Source of the DNA: Serilophus lunatus
Taxonomy: Eukaryota > Chordata > Aves > Passeriformes > Eurylaimidae
Length of the DNA stretch: 64,000 nt
NCBI GenBank assembly: GCA_013399895.1
Contig: VXBA01004389.1
Coordinates: 372,001 to 436,000, forward strand
Direction of reading: 5' to 3'
The notes below the pieces were generated by a model. The model did no database searches. It worked only from the letters and a program-made list of their open reading frames with translations, and was not told the origin of the DNA. Position numbers and translations under genes: made by a program. Position 1 is the first letter of the stretch. The number at the start of each line of letters is the position of its first letter. Positions 39,888 through 51,452 of this stretch are shown here, one piece after another.

Positions 39888-39982
39888 AAAAGTTGTATTT
39901 TCCAATAATAATGTAGTTGTATTTGTTTCTACATTCAGTTCAACAACATGTCCATTCCTGGTTTTATACACCACTGCTGTAT
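39888..39982 (-). CDS. DPP10: DPP10 internal coding exon (probably exon 4), start of beta-propeller
   Basis: This 95-base exon encodes the start of the extracellular domain of DPP10, a type II membrane protein that binds Kv4 channels, raises their surface expression and speeds their gating. The exon begins with the last two bases of an Asp codon, then reads TAVVYKTRNGHVVELNVETN and ends TTTLLLENTTF. From memory of human DPP10 (about residues 91-122) the match is close, including the LLLENTTF end; paralogue DPP6 is clearly more different here. Two N-glycosylation sequons (N-T-T, twice) are kept, and the leading D-T would complete a third sequon (N-D-T) across the upstream junction. The acceptor reads CCTTGCAG on the minus strand after a pyrimidine tract; the donor is GTAAGTA. 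The exon ends in phase 0, matching the next exon. The open frame continues upstream into intron, so a methionine start there would be spurious. Family and exon identity are very secure; the exon number is inferred. Confidence 0.95.
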
Positions 39983-40005
39983 CTGCAAGGACAAAGGCAC
40001 AAACA

Positions 40006-40012
40006 GTTAGCA
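40006..40012 (-). promoter_or_regulatory. Predicted splice branch point for DPP10 exon 4
   Basis: On the minus strand this reads TGCTAAC, a near-ideal branch-point sequence. The presumed branch adenine at 40007 lies 25 bases before the first exon base, and a pyrimidine-rich stretch ending CCTTGCAG lies between them. The call rests on sequence and spacing only. Confidence 0.6.
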
Positions 40013-43000
40013 AACACACTGAGTCTTTAACACAACATCTGTAAAGAAAACAGCGTGTTAAATTGATTAAAATATTTCTGTTACAATACATAAACAAGAC
40101 AGAAGTTTTGTTGATTTGCCTCATGAGCTTCAAAAATACCAGTTTATGCCCTACAGCATGCTCACCTCACTCAAAAAATATTACTCCATTTAAATGGAAA
40201 CATGTAAATAGAAACATTTTCTGTGGCAAAAACATATCCAGTGGGTTGGAAATGCTGTGAATCAAGTGGTATCTTGAATGTAAAGCTCTCTCACTCAGAA
40301 TATCACTGTCACTCTAACACCACAGCCCAACCACAGTCACTGTGAAAAGGGCCATATACCACAGCAAGGTCTTGCAAAGAAAAAAGCTTTTGTTGGATAC
40401 CATATTCACGTCTCCTTAGAAGTGATTCTAATAAAGCTTCTGTACTATTCTGTCTTTCTGGTGACTCGACTGAAAAAGTTATGGGTACCACAGGACAGTC
40501 CATATCCCGTGTGATTAGTGCTGGGCCACAGAATATCAGATTGATATATAAACTGAATGTTGGAAAGGAGGGTAAAATCTAAAAAGGTCCATCTGTAAAA
40601 TATTTAAAACACTGTGAGATGAACTGTTGCAATCACTTGATTTAAAATTTGTCATGATAAAAATAATCTAACACAACTCAAGAAAAAACTGCAAACGATT
40701 TTAATTGTGACATGCAAAATTACCAAGAAATACACAATTACCACTTAAGCCTTGATTTTAAAAAAAAGGTTCAAAATTTCCCACTATTTCTAACAAGAGA
40801 TTGAATAGATTGAATGCTGATTCTTTCATGTTATTTAAAACCCATGTAAAAGATTTATATTGAATGAAATTATTTTATTATAACAATGTAGAAAGAGTGA
40901 GGAAAGTTCTAAATTAAGCCAAAAGGAAACACAAAGGAACTTTACTAATCCTCAGTAGTATCTGATTTTTATGATGTGGGAAATAAACTTGACTGAAGAA
41001 AAAGGTTATGCTATCATAAAAAATACACTTTGCTTTGCTTTTCAGAAAAATGGAGCTGTATTTTAATTGACTCCACAGAAACTCAAGACATGCAGCACTA
41101 GCAAATGTCCTCTGGTATGTTCTGTAAAATTAATGAACCCTCATTTGAAGAGCTTATTAAATTATTTTAGGACTATAGCTGAGAAGTGGGGCGAGATTGA
41201 TGGAGTTTAGGACAGTATTATTAGAACTGTTGTTTAGGAAGGCAAATTAGATTGTGGAACTAATTGTGGAATTAACAGAAACTTTTTTAAAGAAAAATAT
41301 TTCAAATATTCATTTTGAATAAAAAGAAACAGCACTCTGTGGAGAGTTAGTTGGCTCCAGGTTACTAATTACAGGACATTATATTGTTGCAGCTTCTTTT
41401 AGTGCATTTTACACATATTCTTTTAGGAACTCTAGCACTAAAAATCTCCAGTGATATTGTATCATGGTGCTAAGAGGTATTAGAGAAAAAACAAGGGTTG
41501 TTTGACCAAAGAGCTGTTTGATTAATGAGAAATGGCACATATAATCCAGAAACACTGAACAGCTGTCAATGACTCGAACAGCCATGTGCATTCCCCTCGC
41601 CTTAGCAGTGCTCTGAACAATGTATTTTTGCTCCATAGGTGCTACCCCAATCCAAACAGCTATCATTTATCTTCTAATTTATCTACTTTTCTAAGTGTCA
41701 TTTGGCCAACAGCATTTATAGCATCACACTTCATTAACTAATCCTACCAAAACCAGTTCACTCAAATAAAGAACTTTCCCTTAAAATTCGTAGCAAGACC
41801 ATGAATAAAATACAGAGCCCTAGAACTGTTCCTGCAAGTCATACACACAGCATGAAACAGCATTTGGAATAGCAAATATTGGGAATGACATAAATTAAAG
41901 CCTTTGTTCTCAAGTAAGAAGAAAAGTTATTCAACCAATCAGAAGAGAAAACAGTCAGACTTCTTGAGAAAGCAGGCCTAACTGGACAGCAATTATTCCT
42001 CTCTCTGCACTTGGGCTTTTGTCTCTCTTGGATTCAGTAGTTAACTCCTGAAGTGCATAAATTAAATGAAATCAAGCACAGAACATAAATACGATCTTCA
42101 AAAGTAATCACAGTAATTAATATGGAATTTTCATTCTAGTCCATAGCTTGTCAGGCTGGATAATGGGATAGTTGATGGTCACACAACATAATGATGTTTT
42201 TCATTGACAGCACAAATGTAAATAAGAGCCATAAACATTCACTTGTTTTGAAATTTTTGCTCCCTACCGTTAAAAAGTCTACATAAGAAAACAATCCCCA
42301 GTCCTTAGCATTATCCATCTGCACAGCTGATGAATTTATTCTCTTTATTATCTTGGTGTCTTCATCACAAAGAGGTTCAGGGATCCCTGACACTTTACAA
42401 AGCCATTTGGAGAGGTAGAGCTCTTACTTCAAAGAAATTCTCATTTAATTTGAAACAAAGAGTAGTATCATGCGAAAACCTCTTGGCTGGGCACAAATTC
42501 ACTGGAATAGAAAACATTCTGTCATGAGCAAAGGAGAATGTGAGAAAGCTTCAATGGTGTACATGAAAACAGTCCTTAAAACAAATTAGTGAAAATTTCC
42601 TAATTGAAATAGTTTTCAAATTTCAGAAAACTTTGAAAACTCTAGAGCATTAGATGACCGATAAGTTTATTCTGTTTTACTAAAGGTGAAGACAGGCAAC
42701 CAAATGTCTGTACATTAGTTATCATGATATCATCCCAAATAAAAAAAAAGCACAATACATGCAAGAAATTTCCTAAAGAAAACAGTGGCTAGCAATATAA
42801 TTGATACCTGATAGCACTTTATAGAACATAGATCTTGTTAAACAAACAAAGTGTTGTATTTGACAGAGGCCACTATGCTGAAACTGTATATTGGGTTTTC
42901 TTCCAAGGTATTTGATCTATTTTATGACATCCAAAGCTTATATTAAACAGAATTAATGGGAAACACATTAGGAGGATTAAAAACTGTATCAGTAAAAAAA

Positions 43001-43465
43001 AAATAAAAAAGGAGGAAGATAGGGTACTCCTACCAAGTAATCTGTCTCACCCAGTTAACCATTAATTATTTTAGATTGAAGACTGGAATTGAAGAGCAGT
43101 GATAGAAATAAAAGATAATGGGCAAAAAGAGTTGACACAATTTTTCAGTCTAAGTGGATCTTAGGCTTAGGGTGATCTTGCCTCTGCACACGCCACTGGT
43201 GAGATTGACACTATTTTAAAACTTCCAGTTCCTGGAATGGGAAATGCAAGAATGAGAACAGCTAAGGAATTGTCAGAGAAACTCTGGAAATTCAAGGTCG
43301 GGATGGTTAAAATTATCCAAGAGAACGTTCAAAGGCATCTAGGTCACATACATATAGTTAGGGAAAAGCTGGTGATGGGTATGGAGGTTGTGATGTGCAG
43401 AAGGGTTCAGCAAAGGAGATGATGGAGTCAGCTCTGGGACATTTTCTCTTAAAGATATGCTTTAG

Positions 43466-43506
43466 TTTTTTATGTCAAGAATTTAGATTTTTATGCCAAG
43501 AATTAG
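43466..43506. repeat. Imperfect tandem duplication of about 20 bp
   Basis: Two adjacent copies share TTTTTATG-T/C-CAAGAATT and AG. They differ by one substitution and a one-base length change. Confidence 0.85.
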
Positions 43507-44391
43507 TTTAGTCTGAATGTGAGAAAAAAATAAAAGTTTGAATTTTGATGGCTGCTACAATCTCTTCTGGCTTGGAATCTGCAGATTCAACTCACTCTTG
43601 ATTTTTTTCATGCCCTTTTGCAATGAATCTTTGGGAATACAGGATTGTCTGCACAACATAACTTGTGTTTGTGGCTCCAGGCTAAGGTAATTTTAATATA
43701 AAATCTCAAATCTTTGGGTTTTTTAGCTGACTGCCTGTGGGATCAAGGGACATTTGTTCTTCCTTCTGATGAAAAATTTGTCTCCTTTTTGTGCCTCCTA
43801 CTCCGCTTTCCTATAAACTATCAAATATTCATCTCAGCTGCAGGTAGGATACTGGTTAGTGCTGAAGCTTCATTCAGATATTCTGTGTAGGTGTTACAGT
43901 GCTCAAAGGTACAACATGCAAACTCCACAAATCTCAGAAGAGAAACTTCTTCCAGGCAGGGACAATAGACCAGTGCTGACCATGAAGGAGGTTGCTTAGT
44001 GGACATAGAGCTCTACAGTGCAATTTGGTGCTCAACAGATTCTTTATAACTTATTTGGCTTTCAAAAAGAATGCAACATTAAATAAAATATTACATGAAA
44101 ACAAATCCTTAAACAAAATTCCATGATCACAGCATAGGAATTTCATCTCAATCAGCAACATAAATATTAAATTCTCTTACAGAATTATATTAGCTGCTAA
44201 ACCAACCATATTTTATTTTACCACTGCGAGGCTATGTCCAATTATGTTATCGTATTTTATACATTTTTATTGTATTTATATGTTTTTAAAAGAAAAGAAG
44301 GCAAAAAAAAAGGCAAAGAACATGTAATATATGTTCTCCTGAAATGATTAATCCATACAGTTTAAATCATAGTTTGGACACATATATGAAT

Positions 44392-44413
44392 AATATATAT
44401 ATTTATATATATA
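44392..44413. repeat. Interrupted TA microsatellite
   Basis: AT/TA units broken once by TTT. It sits within a strongly AT-rich region that includes the flanking 44200-44420. Confidence 0.85.
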
Positions 44414-47202
44414 GCCCTCAGTGTTGCAACTATTACATAAATATGGCATTTTCACAATCTCAAGTGCTTTTTAAAATGAAAGCAACATTTCCTATAAATA
44501 ACTTCACTAACAGTCTTCCTGATTTAGGTTCAACACTGGTAAAGGTTCTGCTCAAGATCAGGATATGTGCTGGCAGGAACTGCAGCTCTATACTGTGCCT
44601 GGCCTAATATATATTGTTCTAGAGAATGTCAAAGTACAAGCAAACTATCAGAAAATGCAAAGAAATCGATGAAAAGCTTTTCATACTTGACAAGCAGCTT
44701 GACCACCATCAATTTTATAATATTTTCTTTACCTTCCTTTATTGAATTTACCCTTATTTATTAAATTGAAAATAACCTACCATGTCCTAGATGCCAAATT
44801 CCTTTGTGGCACTCAGTTCCACATGACATCATACATGTTCATCCAAAAGCAATCCAGGCTCTTTTAAATACTAATGAAAAACCATGTACTGTTTAGGGGA
44901 AGACGGACTAACTTCCACCCTTATATATATCACCACCACTGAAAATCAAGCCGTGAATTGTTCTAGTGTAAGAATTTGGCCCAGGGTCTACATGGCTTCT
45001 AATCATTCAGCATTCTGAAAGCAGGACACTGAATGGTGGTAGTTTATTTGATGAGTATAAGCTCTGATTTCACATGTCATTAAAATTAAGCTACTCATCC
45101 CGTTATTTAAATTACACAGTCTGTGTTGAAAGGACAAGCTACCACATACTTTCAAGTCTCCTGATTTTTAGTACAGTGCTCTATAATATCAATATTGATC
45201 CAACTTGCATAAGTTGGAAATTTTCTTCTTTTACTGGCCGTACCTCCATCTTAGCCAAGCAAGGGTTGTGTTTCTACCAGTTGGTTAATTTTATTGAATA
45301 TTATTCTATTCTATTCACAGAGGTTTTAAGCTGTGATTTTTTAACTTGTGAATATACATTGTGTTTTTCCTTTAGCCTCTAATGGCCACCATAACAATTC
45401 AAGCTTATTATAAAAGCTGCCTAGCCTGTAAATCTATATTGCCACCATGTTCACTGAGATTAACTTGAATAATCACTGCAGCTGTTAGTACTGACAAGGA
45501 GCAACAGAATCAATAGGCCTCCTTTGGATATAAAAAAAATCCTAATCCTTAATATATTCACAGTACTGTTAATATAAATTTTGCTTGCCTGCCAAACAAA
45601 AGTATTTTGGTATAATATTTGCTAAGGTTTTATAATAATAAGGTTTATTTCATGGTAGCTCCTGAGATAAACTGGTGTGGATCTATCAATTTCAGTGGAG
45701 ACATGCCAAGTCCAACATGCTAGGACCTGGCTCAATAGTGGTTTAGACTTTAAAAATACTGATATTGAATAGTTTGAAGAAAAAAACTGATTTATAAGGA
45801 AGGTACACAGAGCAGAGACAGATAATTGCAGGCTAATTTGTACATAGCACTGTAAATCTTAGCCTAAGCCAGTTGCCCAAAGGAGCATCAGTACTCAGGC
45901 AGTTTTGTGCATAGAAACGATCAGATATTAAGGCAATTTATCAAGTAGTCTTGAGAGCATAAGCAGCATCTAAAAAGTGAAGGAAAGAGAGGGAAATACA
46001 TTCAGGCAATGTTGAAAATCTGTTCCATAATATCTAGAATAAGGAGGCCTCAGGGTAGTCTTCTGAAATGGCTGACAGTGTTAACCTGAAGATTGTTAAT
46101 GCTTGTTTTCCCATTGAAAATATTTACCAAGTTTTTATTTGTTTAAATAAAATTCTGCTTCACGCAGAAACAGTACCATTAGCAAGTCAGAGGCCTCCTC
46201 TTCCTTATATTTTATGGTTTTTTTAAATACAAACATATGATAAGGTTGATAACTTGCTGTCAACACATGTCAATCTGCCTTTGCTGTATGCAGTATTATT
46301 AGAACTGCAGATGGCATTTCATCACATTGATTATAGAAAATATCATGCTAATTAAAATAGAGAATGCTTTCTGATTTATTAAACAGGAGGTGCTAGACAA
46401 ATCTTTGTCTAATTAAGTATTTGCTAATTAAATAAAACAGTCATTTACAGAGATATTACAGATACAGACCTAATTTCAATATGCCAGCTAAGTCACGTGT
46501 CAGCTGAGCGAGATTTCCACTGCTTTTCTTAAAGTTTAGGCTCTTGTTAGTACTGCTTTCAAGAAAACATTTCTTCTGCACTAGTTCTATAATGAAATGT
46601 GTAATCTGCCAGATAAACTTTTATTTATCTAGAAGATTCCCTATTCAAAATAGCTTGCAAAGTTATACACACAGGCAGTTCTTGTACTTTATAATTTCTA
46701 CAGATCTTCTACTTCCTTTTTCAATCTGTGGCCAACAAAAACTAACTAAAAAGCAGATGGAGATCTTATGGCACAGTACCTACAGGAATGGAAGCAGCAG
46801 AGTCACGGTAGCATCCTGCCAGGCACAAGCAAATAAGCTCTGCTTTTTCTATCTTCTTCAACTCCAGAATGAAGTGACCAGGCCTGGACTGACCTGGAAA
46901 ATTCAAATCTCCATCCATAACCAATGTATCTTCCTCTTTTCCTAATCTGGTCATTGGATTTCACACCAAATCATGCTCAACTCATGCCAATTTGCACTGG
47001 TCCCAATTTTTTTAGTATAGGAATGCATGAAAACCTTCAACTCAACTGCTACAATTCATTTATAAAATCACAGATTTCTTCCCTGTCATGCAGTTGCACA
47101 GGATCATGCCTCGGAATTACACTATCCCCACTCCAGCACTTCACACAGGACAGAGGAAGCAGATAGCCCTTGAATATTAACAAATCCATGGGGGATTGAT
47201 TT

Positions 47203-47256
47203 ACAAAAAACAGAAAAACAAAACAAAAAACCAGCCAACCAAACAAAAAACCCCCC
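47203..47256. repeat. A/C-rich low-complexity tract
   Basis: Almost only A and C from 47203 to 47256, with short A runs separated by C and ending in a C6 run. On the minus strand it gives the runs of F, G and V codons that create a spurious open frame at 47049-47414. Confidence 0.85.
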
Positions 47257-50200
47257 AGTGAAATATATAGTGCAGTGCAGACACCAAGCTCTCTGGAGTG
47301 TGAAGTGAAGCAGATGAGGAAATACTCACTGCAGAGCTGTGGGAGGCAATAAGGGGGACAGCGACCAGCAGCCACAGGTAGTAATGTCTGTGACAAGCTC
47401 AGCTCAAAGAACATGACTGTCTGCTGCCTAAGTCACTTCAGTACATGTCAGAAAGATGTAAACACAAGAGATAGTGCTGAATTACTTCACAAAGACAATG
47501 ACAGAGGTGGATTGAAATCCTTGTAATCACAGATAATGAGGCTGAAAGTTCCAGTGACTGTAAAAAAAAAAGTGTCCCTTAAAAGAGGGAGAGAAAGCGA
47601 GAGAGTGGCATCAAAATATAAAACATTTGTAAAGAGATAAAATATTTAAACATGAAGAGTAGTGAAACTTATACCAATAATTTGGTTTTCTCAGCGCATG
47701 TTGCATGGTCATGACGAAACATCAGACATTCTCATTTTGCCAGCTCAGAACATTCCACCATTTCCAAAATTTCTGACAAAAACCCTCAGCTTTCCCAACT
47801 ATAAAGAAATGTTTTTGCTCTCTTGCACTGCATCAAGGACCTTTACTGAGCCGGCTTGGCAATGAACTCAGCCAGTTGTTGCCCAAATAACACACATATC
47901 CCTGGACTGTTGAGGGAAATTACGGAACAAATTCTCAGTCTCGGTCACACACTCTATTCCAGCCTTTTCCCCAGAGGGATAATAAAGTACCTCAATAGAG
48001 CAGCACTTCTCTGGCAGCCTTGGGAGTTGATCTTTCTGCTGAGACAAGCCAGATGGAACACGCACAACTCCGCTTTGGAATAGGCAGCCTGACCCAGGCT
48101 ACTAAATTGGCAGGGCTACCCTTCAATGAAGGAAGATTTATATGCTTCTCTACTCCTATATAATTACAATTCTCACATAAAACCGAGTATGTCCACTTGA
48201 GACAGGAATGCGAACTTCCCGTGCCTTTCAAATGCTCCCAAGAGCCCACCGTCATTCCCACTCCTGCAGTGCTCCAGGTGGGACTGACATTTCACTGACA
48301 AGCCCAACAACTGAGAAAATGAAAACCCAATAGCAATGTACATATTGCAGTAAAAGACCAGCCTCTGGTGCAGCATGTAGGACTGGAGTTTTCCACATCC
48401 CGGCAAGATGCCTCAGCCAGAGCTGACAGCTCAGCTGAGTATCTACCATCACACTCAGGCTGTGGGCTTGCAGTGAAAAGATTGCAAGTGTAATATCAAA
48501 GTGGCCTCAGGGCTGTCCTTAACGAGCCTTGTAATGCAGCTCTTGAGAGTCTGGCACTCCCAACAGAGCATGTCCAAGGCAAACAAGGTCACAGAGTAGG
48601 ATTTCCAGGTGCAAACTGACAATGTGGATGCTTAATACTTTCTGCTTTCCAGGTCATTTCTCTAGTACATGGAAATTGTGCTAAATCCAGTACAGGCTCT
48701 AGTAAACTGAATCTTGAAGAAATTATGATCAAAATATGGTATACAGGGCACGTAATTCAGCAATGTAATATCTAAACCCTAAGTGAGAGCAAGGACAGTC
48801 TAGAGTCAGACCGTTTGCCCCTGAAAAAACTTGCAGATGGCTGTGTGGAAAATAAGTACTCACAGGCACTTGATAGGTGCAATAAACATGTGCACATTAG
48901 TTTTACCCAGATCTCACCATGTCTTTCAGGTGGGATGGTGGTAACATCTGCCAATGCATCGGAACTCTCCAACTTCATCCAGTGAAGTCAGAGAATAAAA
49001 TATTAAGCTCCAAAGGAAAATACATATATTGATTCTATTAAATTGCAATTTCCAGTAGTAAATAAAATTCCTTTTCAGTGTTCCATTTTCCTTAATTTTT
49101 AATGACTATTCACTGCTTCAGAATAAGATTTCTAGTGTACTGAAATTGGCACTCACCAAACTTAGCAATCACCAAATTTATTGATATAATAAGACTGCAT
49201 CACACCCACCTCCCAAACTGCTTCTCTGGCCATTACAAAAGCAAACCTGCCTCTGTAATGAGCAGTTTGACTTTCTTGAACCTTGAACCATAGTTGGAAC
49301 AGGGCGAGAATAACCTAAGAATTAAAATAATGATTATTTGGAGTGTGATATAATATTCAACAACCAGGAGAGTATTTAATTCTATCTACTGCCTTTTCCA
49401 TGAATTGTACACCATACAGTGCATCCCCACTCACAACTGGTAATGAATCTTCAGTCCTCATCAAAACCAGAAAATTATTCAAAAGACAGAAAAATATTTT
49501 TATTTATTTACTAATATGAAAAAAATACTAAGAAAAATAAAGATGGTTTCTTTATGTACATACAGTCTCTTCCCCAAGGATCACCACATGTGCATGAATC
49601 TCTTCCAGTGCCACAAATGCACTGTCACTTGGTATGAACACTTGTCAACATGGCTGCTGTTTTGGCTATGAGTGAACAAGGTATTTCCACAGCTCAAAGT
49701 CTCTACCCCCAGAAATAGTTATGTCATCATCAATTGAATGGTGACAACGTGCAGCACTGCAGATGTGGAACATGCAGTAGTCAGGATTGCAAATTACCTA
49801 TGACAACCAATTCCCTTTAGTTTGTGCTACTTTGTGTGAAGGTCTGAGAGAGAGCATCTGCTAAACATAGAGCAGCAAAAGGCAAAAGTCTGTGATCTTA
49901 GATAGTCTAAATTTATTCTGAAATTCTGACTTACAGAAAACAATAAGACATATTTTGCAGCTGTCAATTTGCTGCCACTGAAAATGGAATTAAATTTCAA
50001 AATATGAGGCTAATAATAACTAAATTATCTCTGTGCAATAGAAATGCTTCTCATTTTAATAAGTATTCATCATTATGGCAGCCAATACAATAAATTCAGT
50101 AAGCCACTACTGCATGTACTCTCAGCCCTTCTCAGAGGCTTCGTATCCTTCAATTGCATTGCACTGAATCCAGAGCTTGGCTAGAATTTAGACATCTTTG

Positions 50201-51424
50201 TTAAAATCCTGATTTTACTGGAGTTAACAAGAGCTTTGCTTCACTGTGCAGTGGGCCCACAAATTAGCAGGTGCAGCTAAATGTCACAGAACTATACAAT
50301 TGCCAGGAACTGGGATTTTTTATTATTTCTTTTCCAACGGACAAACAAAGTATTTTATTATAAAAATAAACAAAGGTAGGCAATTTTCCGTTCACAATTA
50401 TTTAACCTGCCTTTTCCAAAATAGCAGGTGTATCATTCTGATTTATGAGAAAAACATGTTGATTAAATGAAGATCATTAGCTCTTGAGAATTAATATGCA
50501 ACAAATAATACATAAATCACATCTAGCCATTTTATTTGTAGTTTTTTATGAACTTTAAATATCAGTCTATATTAAATTATTTGACTAGAAATTACATATT
50601 CAAAAGTCACATGTGCCATTAAGAAGTATTAAATTCTGTGTCTCTAAATTCAACTTATGAAATGAAAGCACGTAGGAGGTACTGTTATTATATATGCTCA
50701 TTACTAACCATACTACTGGAGTGCTTGGGAAATACCCATGCTAGATAATCTGAAAATTAAATGGTGAGTTTGTAGGTATCTAATCAACATAGATTTGGAA
50801 ACACAGACTTGGCACCAGCATTTTGGCAGAATTTCCTTTGGCATTCATGCGCTTCGGATATCATTGTTTAGTCTGCACATGTAATTCCACTGGTCTGCTG
50901 AAGCGTGGGGAACTGGGAAGGCAGGGACAGTACCTGTGTGGGATCACCTAGACAGAGCTTATCTTCACCAGCAGGCCCTGCTCCTCATGGCACACTCAGT
51001 GCAAGCTCTGTAAGAGCAGAAAGCAGGTCTAGAGGATGAAACAACCCAAGAAACAGTCTTATCTCCTCAGGAGGCCAGCAGTAACCTCAGGTGTAAGCTC
51101 AGACTCATACAAACAAGCCTTCTGATCAAAACAGATCAACTAAAGCCCATCACACTTGCCTGGGAAGGGTTTTGATTGTATTTTGGAGCACTTGCCAGCA
51201 GATTTTATTTGGCTCAAAGTTGAAGCCTTAGTTCCAAAGGGAAAAAGATACAAGCAATTAAGTTTCTATCTTAACATCATCATCATGTGCTTTACTTTAC
51301 TTCTTTCAAAATTTCAAAGATGACTTGTTAGTTAGGGACATTTTGTGCAGCTTATCTCTACTATTAATTTAAAATGAAATGTAGATGGGAATATGACAAC
51401 AAGAAGACAATGCAGGAAAGATTG

Positions 51425-51452
51425 AACAATGGCATTGTTGGCAAGCCAACAA
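51425..51452. promoter_or_regulatory. Palindromic SOX-like site pair with overlapping inverted repeat
   Basis: AACAAT (51425-51430) and ATTGTT (51434-51439) face each other across GGC, resembling a SOX-type dimer site. Overlapping it, TTGTTGGC (51435-51442) and GCCAACAA (51445-51452) form a perfect 8-bp inverted repeat around AA. The motif arrangement is directly visible; any binding is inference. Confidence 0.35.

Noticed and set aside
40309..40503. Minus-strand 64-codon frame just upstream of exon 4, considered as the preceding DPP10 exon
   Set aside because: It shows none of the expected juxtamembrane residues (L-F-R-K-D-F, H-D-P-E-A-R-W) and no end phased to supply the G of the split Asp codon.
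44317..44337. AGAACAT...ATGTTCT as a steroid receptor element
   Set aside because: The half sites are 9 bases apart rather than the 3 that such receptors require; it is probably a chance AT-rich inverted repeat.
44960..44985. GTAAGAATTTGGCCCAGGG as a third old amniote retroposon remnant
   Set aside because: The match is under 20 bases and has no supporting flanking similarity.
46544..46945. 133-codon plus-strand frame
   Set aside because: Composition follows the AT-rich background; no motif or family is recognised.
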